A stretch of 64,000 bases of DNA from JAXMCK01 sp046349395 (GTDB lineage Bacteria > Pseudomonadota > Alphaproteobacteria > Geminicoccales > Geminicoccaceae). The notes under the pieces are model-generated. The model was not told the origin of the DNA. It did not search any database and saw only the letters and a list, made by a program, of their open reading frames with translations. A program made the position numbers and the translations under genes. This document shows, piece by piece, positions 25,944-34,271 of this stretch. Location of the stretch: contig JAXMCK010000003.1 in assembly GCA_046349395.1 (NCBI GenBank), forward strand, positions 558,001 through 622,000, written 5' to 3'. Each line of letters starts with the position of its first letter. The first letter of the stretch is position 1.

Positions 25944-26834
25944 ATGGGCGGCATGAACAACGAGGTGATCGTCACCTGTGCGGTGACCGGTGCCGGCGAC
26001 ACGGTGGGCAAGCACCCGGCCATTCCCGTCACCCCGGACCAGATCGCCGATGCCGCGATCGAGGCGGCGAAGGCGGGGGCGGCGATCGCCCACATCCACG
26101 TCCGCGACCCAAAGACGGGCAAGGCGGCGCGCGATCCGGCGCTCTACCGTGCCGTCGTCGAGCGCGTGCGGGCTGCCGACACGGACGTGATCATCAATCT
26201 CACGGCCGGCATGGGCGGCGACTACGTGCCCGAGCCGAGCGAGCCCTGGCGCGGCGGGGCGGGGACGGACATGGCCTCGGTCGAGGACCGGCTCGTCCAT
26301 GTCGAGGAGCTGCGGCCCGAGATCTGCACGCTCGACTGCGGAAGCATGAATTATGCCGCCAGCGCCTACGTCTCTACGCCGGACATGCTCCGGGCGATGG
26401 CGGCACGGATCAAGGCCGTCGGCGTGAAGCCCGAGATCGAGGTGTTCGAACTGGGCCATGTCTGGCAGGCGAAGATGCTGCTGGCCGAGGGTATCTTGGA
26501 GCCGCCGCCGATGTTCCAGCTCTGCATGGGCATCCCCTACGGTGCCGAGGCCGATCCGCGGGCGATCCTCGCCATGCGCGACCTGCTGCCCGAGGGCTCG
26601 ATCTATGCCGGCTTCGGCATCGGCCGGATGCAGATGCCGATGGTGACCCAGATGGTGTTCCTGGGCGGTCATGTCCGCGTCGGGCTCGAGGACAACATCT
26701 GGCTCGACAAGGGCGTCCATGCCAGCAACGGCGATCTCGTCACCCGCGCCTGCGAGTTGATCCGCCTCATGGGGGCGCGCGTGCTCGGCCCGGAGGAGGC
26801 GCGGGCGAAGCTCGGCGTGAGGAAGCAGCGATGA
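25944..26834 (+). CDS. cdhC: BKACE-family 3-dehydrocarnitine cleavage enzyme (CdhC-like)
   Basis: 296 residues (ATG 25953 is an alternative start). This is a beta-keto acid cleavage enzyme (BKACE, DUF849) with the zinc motif 'HIHVRDP' (His50, His52) and 'TLDCGSMNYA'. In carnitine catabolism CdhC takes 3-dehydrocarnitine and acetyl-CoA to betainyl-CoA and acetoacetate; other BKACEs use 3-keto-5-aminohexanoate. The adjacent overlapping L-carnitine dehydrogenase gene and the divergent CdhR-type regulator favour the carnitine role. It overlaps the next gene by ATGA. Confidence 0.85.
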   Translation: MGGMNNEVIVTCAVTGAGDTVGKHPAIPVTPDQIADAAIEAAKAGAAIAHIHVRDPKTGKAARDPALYRAVVERVRAADTDVIINLTAGMGGDYVPEPSEPWRGGAGTDMASVEDRLVHVEELRPEICTLDCGSMNYAASAYVSTPDMLRAMAARIKAVGVKPEIEVFELGHVWQAKMLLAEGILEPPPMFQLCMGIPYGAEADPRAILAMRDLLPEGSIYAGFGIGRMQMPMVTQMVFLGGHVRVGLEDNIWLDKGVHASNGDLVTRACELIRLMGARVLGPEEARAKLGVRKQR

Positions 26835-27778
26835 TCGTGCAGAAGGCGGCCCTCGTCGGCGGCGGCGTGATCGGGGCGGGGTGGGCCGCCCGGTTCGCGC
26901 AGAACGGCATCGATGTCGCGATCTTCGATCCGGATCCGGAGGCCGGGCGCAAGGTCGACACGGTCATGGGCCTGGCGCGGGCGGCGCGCGAACGGCTGGG
27001 TCTGCCGGACAAGGGCGGCAAGGTGAGCTTCGCGGGCTCGGTGGCCGACGCGGTGCAGGGTGCGGATTTCGTGCAGGAATCGGCACCGGAGCGGGAGGAT
27101 CTCAAGCGGCGCCTCTTCGCCGAGATCGACGCCGTCGCCCCGCCCGAGGTGATCGTGGCGTCGAGTACCTCGGGGCTGCTGCCGAGCCGGCTGCAGGCCG
27201 ACATGAAGCACCCCGAGCGACTGGTCGTGGGGCATCCGTTCAACCCGGTGTACCTGCTGCCGCTGGTCGAGATCTGCGGTGGCGACCGGACCAGTGCCGG
27301 TACGAAGGAGCGGGCAGCCGCCTTCTACGCCACGCTCGGCATGAAACCTCTGATGATCCGAAAGGAGATCGACGGCTTCGTCGCCGATCGGCTGATGGAG
27401 GCACTGTGGCGCGAGGCGCTGCACCTCGTGAACGACGGTGTCGCGACGACCGAGGAGATCGACGCCGCCATCTCCTATGGCTGCGGCTTGCGCTGGTCGA
27501 TCTTCGGCACCTTCCTCGTCTACCGGATCGCCGGCGGCGAGGGCGGCATGCGGCACTTCATGGCTCAGTTCGGGCCAACGCTGCAGCTGCCGTGGACGAA
27601 GCTCATGGACGTGCCGGAGCTGAACGACGAACTGCTCGACAAGATCGCCAAGCAGTCGGACCAGCAGGCGGCCGGGCGCTCGATCCGCGATCTGGAACGG
27701 CTCCGCGACGAGTGCCTCGTCGACATTCTGAAGGTCCTGAAGTCGCACGATCATGGGGCGGGGGCGCTGCTGCCTTGA
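26831..27778 (+). CDS. cdhA: L-carnitine dehydrogenase
   Basis: 315 residues of the 3-hydroxyacyl-CoA dehydrogenase fold. An N-terminal NAD site 'ALVGGGVIGAGWAARF' is followed by 'VVGHPFNPVYLLPLVEI', which carries the catalytic His. A C-terminal helical domain has 'GLRWSIFGTFLVYRIAGGEG' and 'FMAQFGPTLQLPWTK', strongly characteristic of CdhA. It oxidises L-carnitine to 3-dehydrocarnitine. It lacks the thioesterase domain fused in some relatives. Translationally coupled by ATGA to cdhC and overlapping the following SDR start by four bases. Confidence 0.92.
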   Translation: MIVQKAALVGGGVIGAGWAARFAQNGIDVAIFDPDPEAGRKVDTVMGLARAARERLGLPDKGGKVSFAGSVADAVQGADFVQESAPEREDLKRRLFAEIDAVAPPEVIVASSTSGLLPSRLQADMKHPERLVVGHPFNPVYLLPLVEICGGDRTSAGTKERAAAFYATLGMKPLMIRKEIDGFVADRLMEALWREALHLVNDGVATTEEIDAAISYGCGLRWSIFGTFLVYRIAGGEGGMRHFMAQFGPTLQLPWTKLMDVPELNDELLDKIAKQSDQQAAGRSIRDLERLRDECLVDILKVLKSHDHGAGALLP

Positions 27779-28539
27779 CCCAGCGCGTCCTCGTGACGGC
27801 GGCGGCGACCGGGATCGGGTGGACGACGGCCCTGGCCTTCGCCGCGCGCGGGGACCAGGTGCATGTCTGCGACGTCGACGAGGACGCCTTGGGGCGGCTC
27901 GCCAGCGAGCAACCGCAGATCGGCACCACGGTCTGCGACGTCGCCGACGAGGGGGCGGTGACCCAGCTGTTCGAGACCGCCACTCGCGGCCTCGGCGGGC
28001 TCGACGTGCTGGTGAACAATGCCGGAATCGCCGGCCCGATCGCGCCGGTGGAGGATGTCGACCTGCCGGGCTGGCGACGCTGTCTCGCCGTCAATCTGGA
28101 GGCGGCTTTCCTCTGCACGCGCCTCGCGGCACCGATCATGAAAGCACAGCGCGGCGGTGCCATCGTCAACCAGTCCTCGACCGCAGGCCTGTTCGGCTTC
28201 GCGACCCGCACCTCCTACTGCGCGGCGAAGTGGGGCGTCATTGGGCTCACGAAGGCGGTGGCCTCGGAGCTCGGGCCCTACGGCGTGCGGGTGAACGCGG
28301 TCTGCCCGGGCTCGGTGGCGGGCGAGCGGATCGATCGCGTGATCGCAACCGAGGCGGCGGCGACGGGGCGCTCGCCAGAGGCGGTCCGCGCCGGCTATGC
28401 GGACGTCAACGCGCTGCGCACGCTCGTCGCCGCCGAGGACGTCGCTGCCTGCATCCTGTTCCTGTGCTCGCCGGCGGGGGCCAGGATCACGGGCCAGGCG
28501 ATCCCGATCAACGGGCACACCGAGTCCACCAGAAGCTGA
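27775..28539 (+). CDS. SDR-family dehydrogenase in the carnitine operon
   Basis: 254 residues with TTG 27775 as the only start that keeps the whole Rossmann fold; it overlaps the cdhA stop (TTGA). The glycine motif is 'VTAAATGIG', slightly unusual with AAATGIG, then 'NNAGIAG', a Ser in 'NQSSTAG' and 'YCAAKWG' for Tyr-Lys. It is a classical NAD(P)-dependent SDR. Its place directly after L-carnitine dehydrogenase suggests a 3-hydroxy substrate, for example D-carnitine or carnitinyl-CoA, but this is inference. I cannot assign it to a known enzyme from sequence alone. Confidence 0.8.
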   Translation: MTQRVLVTAAATGIGWTTALAFAARGDQVHVCDVDEDALGRLASEQPQIGTTVCDVADEGAVTQLFETATRGLGGLDVLVNNAGIAGPIAPVEDVDLPGWRRCLAVNLEAAFLCTRLAAPIMKAQRGGAIVNQSSTAGLFGFATRTSYCAAKWGVIGLTKAVASELGPYGVRVNAVCPGSVAGERIDRVIATEAAATGRSPEAVRAGYADVNALRTLVAAEDVAACILFLCSPAGARITGQAIPINGHTESTRS

Positions 28540-28549
28540 GGCGCCGACC

Positions 28550-29710
28550 TTGAATTTCGCCCTTTCGCCCGAGCAGGAGATGGTGGTCGAGACGGTGCGC
28601 TCGTTCGTGGAGAACGAGCTCTATCCGCTGGAGGCCGAGGTCGAGCGCACGGGCGAGGTGGCGCCTGAGGTCGGCCGCGAGATCGTCCGCAAGGTGAAGG
28701 ATCTGGGCTTCTACGCGCCCAACATCCCCGAGGAATATGGTGGCGGCGGGCTCGACCACCTGACCTTCACGCTCCTGGAGCGGGAGCTGGGCCGGGCGTC
28801 GATGGGCCTCTCGGTCTTCTTCGGCCGCCCGTCGAACATCCTCTGCGCCTGCAACGACGAGCAGAAGCAGCGCTACCTGCTTCCGGCCGTGCAGGGCGAG
28901 CGCATCGACTGTCTCGCCATGACCGAGCCCGAGGCCGGCTCCGACATCCGCTCGATGAAGACCTTCGCGAAGCGCCACGGCTCGGACTGGATCGTCAACG
29001 GGACGAAGCACTTCATCAGCCATGCCGACGTCGCCGACTTCGGTATCGTCTTCGTCGCCACCGGCAGTGAAGAGACGAAGGCCGGGCCGAAGCAGCGGAT
29101 CACCTGCTTTCTCGTCGATCGCGGCACGCCGGGCTTCGAGATCCGCCCCGGCTACACGAGCGTCTCGCACCGCGGCTACCACAACTGCATCCTGAGCTTC
29201 GACGACTGCCGCCTCTCTTCGGCCCAGATCCTGGGCGAGGAGGGCGGCGGCTTCGATCTCATGAACAAATGGCTCTACGCCACGCGCATCACGGTGGCGG
29301 CCATGGCGGTCGGCCGCTGCCGCCGCGTGTTCGAGCTGGCAGCCGATTGGGCGGCGACACGGAAGCAGTTCGGCCAGCCGATCGGCCGCTTCCAGGGCAC
29401 CTCGTTCAAGCTCGCCGACATGATCACGGCCATCGACGCCGCCGATCTCCTGACCTGCATGTCGGCCTGGCGGCTCGACCAGGGGCTCGAAGCCAACCGC
29501 GAAATCGCCCAGGCCAAGGTGTTCGCGACCGAGACCCTGGCCAAGGTCACCGACGACGCGATCCAGATCTTCGGCGGCATGGGCCTGATGGAGGAGACCG
29601 GGATCGAGCGCTTCTGGCGTGATTCCCGGGTCGAGCGGATCTGGGACGGGACGAGCGAGATCCAGCGGCACATCATCAGCCGCGACGTGCTCCGTCGGCG
29701 CGGGGCCTGA
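28550..29710 (+). CDS. Acyl-CoA dehydrogenase, probable gamma-butyrobetainyl-CoA dehydrogenase (CaiA-like role)
   Basis: 386 residues with a TTG start at 28550 ('LNFALSPEQEMVVETVRSF'). 'AMTEPEAGSDIRSM' is the FAD/substrate signature; 'RKQFGQPIGRFQGTSFKLAD' and 'DDAIQIFGGMGLMEE' are the later FAD contacts. Where medium-chain members carry the catalytic Glu in a YEGT segment, this protein has 'RIWDGTSEIQRH', an Asp. It lies between carnitine genes and an acyl-CoA ligase, so oxidation of gamma-butyrobetainyl-CoA to crotonobetainyl-CoA is the likely role. The electron acceptor (ETF) is not encoded here. Confidence 0.85.
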   Translation: MNFALSPEQEMVVETVRSFVENELYPLEAEVERTGEVAPEVGREIVRKVKDLGFYAPNIPEEYGGGGLDHLTFTLLERELGRASMGLSVFFGRPSNILCACNDEQKQRYLLPAVQGERIDCLAMTEPEAGSDIRSMKTFAKRHGSDWIVNGTKHFISHADVADFGIVFVATGSEETKAGPKQRITCFLVDRGTPGFEIRPGYTSVSHRGYHNCILSFDDCRLSSAQILGEEGGGFDLMNKWLYATRITVAAMAVGRCRRVFELAADWAATRKQFGQPIGRFQGTSFKLADMITAIDAADLLTCMSAWRLDQGLEANREIAQAKVFATETLAKVTDDAIQIFGGMGLMEETGIERFWRDSRVERIWDGTSEIQRHIISRDVLRRRGA

Positions 29711-29712
29711 GC

Positions 29713-31785
29713 TTGGGTCCGCTGCGGCGTCTGTTGCATCCGCGCTCGATCGCGGTGTTCGGCGGCAAGGAGGCCGAGGCCGTCGTCCATGCCTGCGACG
29801 GCATGGGCTACGCCGGGGAGGTCTGGCCCGTTCATCCCCGCAAGACGGAGGTCCTGGGCCGCCGCTGCTACCGCTCCGTTGCCGACCTGCCGGGCGCACC
29901 CGATGCCGCCTTCATCGGCGTCAACCGCGAGCTGACGATCGGCATCGTCCGCGAGCTCGCCACGGCAGGTGCGGGGGGTGCGATCACCTACGCTTCGGGC
30001 TTCAAGGAAGTCGGCGAGGATGGCGGCGCGCTGCAAACGGCGCTGGTCGAGGCGGCGGGCGACATGCCCGTTCTCGGGCCCAACTGCTACGGGCTCATCA
30101 ACTATCTCGACGGGGCGCTGCTCTGGCCGGACCAGCACGGCGGCAAGCGGGCCCCGACGGGTGTCGCGATCGTCGCCCAGAGCAGCAATATCGCGCTCAA
30201 CTTGACGATGCAGCGGCGCGCGCTGCCGATCGCCTACCTGATCTGTCTCGGCAATCAGGCGCAAACGGGTCTATCCGGCGTGGTCGACGCGCTGGTCGAG
30301 GACCCGCGGGTGACGGCGATCGGCCTGCACGTCGAGGGCCTCGACGACGTCTTCGCGTTCGATGCGGCCGCCAGGAAGGCGCTCGCGGCGCGCAAGCCGA
30401 TCGTCGTCGTGAAGACAGGCCGCTCGGAGGCGGGGGCCGCGCTGACACTCTCCCATACCGCCTCGCTCGCGGGCCATGGCGCAGCCATGGAGGCCCTCTT
30501 CGCCAGGCTCGGTGTGGGCCAGGTACACTCACTGACAGCGTTCCTGGAGACACTGCGGCTGCACCACCTGTTCGGCCCGCTGCCGGGCCTGACGGCCGTC
30601 TCGCTCAGCTGCTCGGGCGGCGAGGCGGCCCTCATCGCGGATACCGCACACGGCCGCAGGGTTCGGTTTCGCGAGTTCACGGCCGCAGAGGCGGCCAGCG
30701 TGCGCGCGACCACGCATCCGCTCGTCACCGTGTCGAACCCGCTCGACTACCACACATTCGACTGGGGCAAGCGTGAGGAGCTCACGAGGACCTTCACCGC
30801 CGTCCTCGATTGCGGATTCGATGCAGCCCTGCTGGTGCTCGATTTTCCGCGGGCGGACCGGTGCGACCCGGCAGGGTGGACGCCGAGCGTGGAGGCCTGG
30901 AGTGCGGCCGCGAAGGCGACCGGCGCACGGGCGGCGATTCTGACCTCGCTGCCGGAGAGCCTGCCGGAGGAGACGGCCGAGGCCCTGCTCGCCGACGGTG
31001 TCCTGCCCCTCTTCGGGTTCGACGACGCCTTAACGGCGATCGAGGTTGCGGCGGACATCGGGGCGGCCATGAGCGCTGAGGCGCCGGGTGCGCTGCTGCG
31101 GTCGCCGCCGAAGCCCGGTTCGGCCGAGACGCTCGACGAGTGGGAAGGCAAGGCCGCGCTGGCGCTGGCCGGGCTATCGCATCCCGGCGGTCGGCTCGTG
31201 GTCAACGTCGACGAAGCTCGTCGCGCCGCGGCGGCCCTGGGCGTTCCTGTGGCGATAAAGGCGACGGGCCGGACCATCCTGCACAAGACCGAGCAGGGAG
31301 CGGTGGCGTTGAACCTCGCTGAGCCGGCCGAGATCGAGGCTGCCGCCGCACATATGCTCGGTCTGTCCGACCGTGCCATCGTCGAGCCGATGGTCACCGA
31401 TGCGGTGGCGGAGCTGATCCTGGGCCTCGGCCGCGATCCGCAGCTGGGGCTCTATCTCGTCGTCGGCAGCGGCGGCGTGCTCACCGAGTTGCTTTCGGAT
31501 CGCGCGGTGCTGTTGCTGCCGACGACGCGGCAAGCCGTCGAGGCGGCGATCGCCGGCCTCCATTTCGCACCGCTGCTGCATGGATTCCGCGGCGGTCCGG
31601 AGGGCGATGTCGAGGCGGCGGTGGACGCTGCACTCGCCGTGGCGGAGTTCGCCGTCGCCAACGCCGACACTATTCTTGAACTCGACGTGAACCCGCTGCT
31701 GGTCCGTCCGGTCGGTCGCGGTGCCGTCGCCGCCGACGTCCTCCTGAGACGCATCGCCCCCGAACGAGGAGAGCCCGCTCGATGA
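29713..31785 (+). CDS. ADP-forming acyl-CoA ligase, fused alpha and beta domains
   Basis: 690 residues with a TTG start two bases after the dehydrogenase stop. The N-terminal CoA-binding fold ('LHPRSIAVFGG') leads to 'VLGPNCYGLINYLDGALLW' and the phosphohistidine loop 'LSHTASLAGHG' (His248). The C-terminal ATP-grasp domain begins about 470 ('VPVAIKATGRTILHKTEQGA'). This is the acetyl-CoA synthetase (ADP-forming) family. In this cluster it could activate carnitine, crotonobetaine or gamma-butyrobetaine to CoA thioesters, replacing the AMP-forming ligase CaiC or the transferase CaiB. The substrate is inferred from context. Confidence 0.87.
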   Translation: MGPLRRLLHPRSIAVFGGKEAEAVVHACDGMGYAGEVWPVHPRKTEVLGRRCYRSVADLPGAPDAAFIGVNRELTIGIVRELATAGAGGAITYASGFKEVGEDGGALQTALVEAAGDMPVLGPNCYGLINYLDGALLWPDQHGGKRAPTGVAIVAQSSNIALNLTMQRRALPIAYLICLGNQAQTGLSGVVDALVEDPRVTAIGLHVEGLDDVFAFDAAARKALAARKPIVVVKTGRSEAGAALTLSHTASLAGHGAAMEALFARLGVGQVHSLTAFLETLRLHHLFGPLPGLTAVSLSCSGGEAALIADTAHGRRVRFREFTAAEAASVRATTHPLVTVSNPLDYHTFDWGKREELTRTFTAVLDCGFDAALLVLDFPRADRCDPAGWTPSVEAWSAAAKATGARAAILTSLPESLPEETAEALLADGVLPLFGFDDALTAIEVAADIGAAMSAEAPGALLRSPPKPGSAETLDEWEGKAALALAGLSHPGGRLVVNVDEARRAAAALGVPVAIKATGRTILHKTEQGAVALNLAEPAEIEAAAAHMLGLSDRAIVEPMVTDAVAELILGLGRDPQLGLYLVVGSGGVLTELLSDRAVLLLPTTRQAVEAAIAGLHFAPLLHGFRGGPEGDVEAAVDAALAVAEFAVANADTILELDVNPLLVRPVGRGAVAADVLLRRIAPERGEPAR

Positions 31786-32567
31786 CCGAGGCCGTGAAGG
31801 TCGTCCGCGACGGTGCCGTGCTCGAGGTGACCCTCGACCGGCCGAAGGCCAATGCCATCGACGCGGCGACGAGCCGGCGCATGGGCGAGGTGTTCAAGGC
31901 GTTCCGCGACGATCCGGATCTGCGCGTGGCGATCGTCACGGGCGGTGGCGAGAAGTTCTTCTCGGCCGGCTGGGACCTCAAGAAGGCTGCGGCCGAGGAC
32001 GAGCCGCCCGATGCCGACTATGGGGTCGGCGGCTTCGCCGGCATCCAGCAGTTGCCCGACCTGAACAAGCCCGTGATCGCCGCCCTGAACGGGATGGCCG
32101 TCGGCGGCGGCTTCGAGCTGGCGCTGTCCTGCGATCTGATCCTGGCGGCCGAGCATGTCCGCTTCGCGCTCCCGGAGATCAATGTCGGCGTGCTGGCGGA
32201 TGCGGCGACCATCAAGCTGCCCCGGCGCATCCCCCATAATGTGGCGATGGACATCCTGCTGACCGGCCGCTGGATGGACGCCGCCGAGGCGAAGCACTGG
32301 GGTCTCCTCAACGAGATCGTGCCGGCCGACCGGCTCCTGCCCCGGGCGCGAGAGATCGCGACGCTCCTGGCCGAGGGACCGCCCATGGTGTTCGCGGCGA
32401 TCAAGGAGGTGATCCGGCGCTCGGAGGGCATGCCCGAACAGGTGGCCCTCGACCTCGTGACGCGCCGCGGCTTTCCGACCGTGGACCGACTATACGACAG
32501 CGAGGACATCAAGGAAGGCCCCCGGGCCTTCGCCGAGAAGCGCAAGCCGGTCTGGAAGGGGCGCTAA
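31782..32567 (+). CDS. caiD: Carnitinyl-CoA dehydratase
   Basis: 261 residues of the crotonase fold, overlapping the ligase stop by ATGA. It follows E. coli CaiD nearly end to end: 'LDRPKANAIDAATSRRMGEV', 'GGGEKFFSAGWDLK', 'GFELAL' and 'FALPEINVG', finishing 'AFAEKRKPVWKGR'. Glu112 and Glu132 correspond to the catalytic Glu111 and Glu131 of CaiD. It interconverts crotonobetainyl-CoA and L-carnitinyl-CoA. Its presence beside aerobic CdhA/CdhC genes joins the CoA branch to the oxidative branch. Confidence 0.92.
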   Translation: MTEAVKVVRDGAVLEVTLDRPKANAIDAATSRRMGEVFKAFRDDPDLRVAIVTGGGEKFFSAGWDLKKAAAEDEPPDADYGVGGFAGIQQLPDLNKPVIAALNGMAVGGGFELALSCDLILAAEHVRFALPEINVGVLADAATIKLPRRIPHNVAMDILLTGRWMDAAEAKHWGLLNEIVPADRLLPRAREIATLLAEGPPMVFAAIKEVIRRSEGMPEQVALDLVTRRGFPTVDRLYDSEDIKEGPRAFAEKRKPVWKGR

Positions 32568-32572
32568 AGACG

Positions 32573-32968
32573 ATGGCGAACAAGAGGTACGAAGGCGGCT
32601 GCCTTTGTGGCTCGATCCGGTTCGAGGCGACCGGACCCGCGCTGAAGCCGCACACCTGCTCGTGCCGCATGTGCCAGCGCCATTCGGGTGCTCTCACGAC
32701 GGCCTGGGTGGAATTCCCCAAGGATGCCGTGAAGTGGACGGGCTTCGGCGGAACGCCGGCGCTGTACCGCTCGTCGGACATCACCAGCCGCGCCTTCTGT
32801 CCCACCTGCGGTAGCACGCTGGGTGCCATCGACGAGGCTCCGACGGTCGGTCTCCTGCTCGGCGTGTTCGACAAGCCGGGTTCGGCCGAGCTCATGCCAA
32901 CGGGGCACAGCTACCGGTCCGGTCGGCCGCGCTGGTGGCACGTCGAGGCGAAGCCGCCGGGAAAGTGA
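32573..32968 (+). CDS. GFA/CENP-V domain zinc protein
   Basis: 131 residues. Zinc-binding cysteines occur in 'GGCLCGSIRFEA', 'CSCRMCQRHSGA' and 'FCPTCGSTL', the pattern of the GFA (glutathione-dependent formaldehyde-activating) domain. Many such proteins bind glutathione or other thiols, but most have no proven reaction. It starts five bases after caiD and could be the last gene of the carnitine operon. Demethylation of glycine betaine would produce formaldehyde, so a detoxifying role is possible but speculative. Confidence 0.82.
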   Translation: MANKRYEGGCLCGSIRFEATGPALKPHTCSCRMCQRHSGALTTAWVEFPKDAVKWTGFGGTPALYRSSDITSRAFCPTCGSTLGAIDEAPTVGLLLGVFDKPGSAELMPTGHSYRSGRPRWWHVEAKPPGK

Positions 32969-32975
32969 GCCGGCG

Positions 32976-33677
32976 CTAGGCCGGCGACCGCGCTTCGACG
33001 ACGTAGAGGGTCTCGGTCGGGACGCCGTCCCGGAGTTCGTAGAGCCCGTGCTGGACGCCGCCCAGATGGTCGATCCAGGCCCGGTCGATGAACGGGCGGA
33101 AGGCGAGCTTGCGCTCGGCCAGCACGCGGGGCTCCAAGCCGGCCGACTGCATCATCTTCAGACTTCGTGGGAAGTCGGTCAGGGAGTTGTGCGTCATGAC
33201 GAGGCGTCCGCCCGGTGCCAGCCGGTCCGGCGCCTCGCGGAGCAGGCCCTCGATCATCGAGCGGCCGTCGGGCCCAGCATAGAACGGGCTGTCCTCGCGA
33301 TCCCGCTCCGGGAGCGGTAGCTGTGCCGGGTTGCTGATGATGAGGTCGACACGCTCGCCGTCGGGCAGCGGGAGCATCGCCGCGCCGGTGGCCAGGGGCA
33401 CCATGCCCTCGCGCACGCCGTTGCGCTCCGCATTCTCCAGCGAGAGGGCGACCGCCTGCGCGTTCGTGTCGAGCAGATAGACGCTCGCCGCGCCCTGCAG
33501 GCGGGCGACGATGGCGAGGAACCCGGAGCCGCTGCCGAGGTCCACGGCGGTGCCGCCCTCCAGCTGCGGGATGTGCTCCGCCAGGAGCAGCGAGTACGGC
33601 GTCGGCGGACCCACCCCGTCGCGCAACACGAGCGTCACATCGTGACGACCTACGCGAAATGCCTGCTCGTCGGCCAA
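32976..33677 (-). CDS. SAM-dependent methyltransferase
   Basis: 233 residues. The SAM motif I is 'TAVDLGSGSGFLAIVARLQG', the acidic motif II is in 'VYLLDTNAQAV', and motif IV is 'LIISNPAQLPLPERD', where N5-glutamine and N6-adenine enzymes have NPPY/NPPF. It resembles the small-domain methyltransferase group (RsmC/HemK-like). The NPAQ variant makes an amino-methylating role uncertain. It converges with the GFA gene and is separate from the TerB gene. Target unknown. Confidence 0.8.
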   Translation of the reverse strand: MADEQAFRVGRHDVTLVLRDGVGPPTPYSLLLAEHIPQLEGGTAVDLGSGSGFLAIVARLQGAASVYLLDTNAQAVALSLENAERNGVREGMVPLATGAAMLPLPDGERVDLIISNPAQLPLPERDREDSPFYAGPDGRSMIEGLLREAPDRLAPGGRLVMTHNSLTDFPRSLKMMQSAGLEPRVLAERKLAFRPFIDRAWIDHLGGVQHGLYELRDGVPTETLYVVEARSPA

Positions 33678-33800
33678 AGGCGTGCCTCCCTTCGATGATT
33701 CGGCAGGTTAAGATATCCTAAGGTCGGCGCGATTGCGAAGCGCCGGCCGGACGGTATAGCTGCAGACCTGCTCAAGGGACTTCGACGGGCCAAACGTTCG

Positions 33801-34262
33801 ATGCGCCGCTTTCTTTCCATGTTGTTCGGTGAGGACACGCCGCTCGACGAGCCCGGTTCGCGGCGCGACGATGCGCATGTGGCCGCGGCCGCCCTGATGG
33901 TCGAGGCTGCCCGGCTGGACGGCACGTTCAGCGACGTCGAGCGGCAGCGCATCCAGCAGTTGCTCGTCGAGCGGTTCCAGCTGACACCGTGGCTGGCCGG
34001 CGAGTTGCTGGCACGGGCCGAGCGGACGGCGACCGAGAGCGTCGCGTGGCAGGGCTTCACCCACGCCATCAAGCAGGAGCTGGCCCCAGAGGAGCGGATC
34101 GAGGTCATCGAGATGCTGTGGGAGGTGGCCTATGCCGACGGCCACCTGCACGACTATGAGGCCTCGCTGCTGCGCCGGGTCGCGGGCCTGCTCTATGTCG
34201 GCGACCGGGAGAGCGGCGAGGCCCGGCTCCGCGTGATGGCGAAGCGGGGCATCAAGGTGTAG
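33801..34262 (+). CDS. TerB-family protein
   Basis: 153 residues, almost all helical. The pattern 'AAALMVEAARLDGTFSDVER' near the start and 'VAYADGHLHDYEASLLRRVA' near the end is the two-part acidic metal-binding layout of TerB (tellurite-resistance fold). In proteobacteria such stand-alone TerB proteins rarely relate to tellurite; many are uncharacterised stress or membrane-associated proteins. No other ter gene is adjacent. It is followed after nine bases by a Uma2-family gene. Confidence 0.83.
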   Translation: MRRFLSMLFGEDTPLDEPGSRRDDAHVAAAALMVEAARLDGTFSDVERQRIQQLLVERFQLTPWLAGELLARAERTATESVAWQGFTHAIKQELAPEERIEVIEMLWEVAYADGHLHDYEASLLRRVAGLLYVGDRESGEARLRVMAKRGIKV

Positions 34263-34271
34263 GATCACGCC

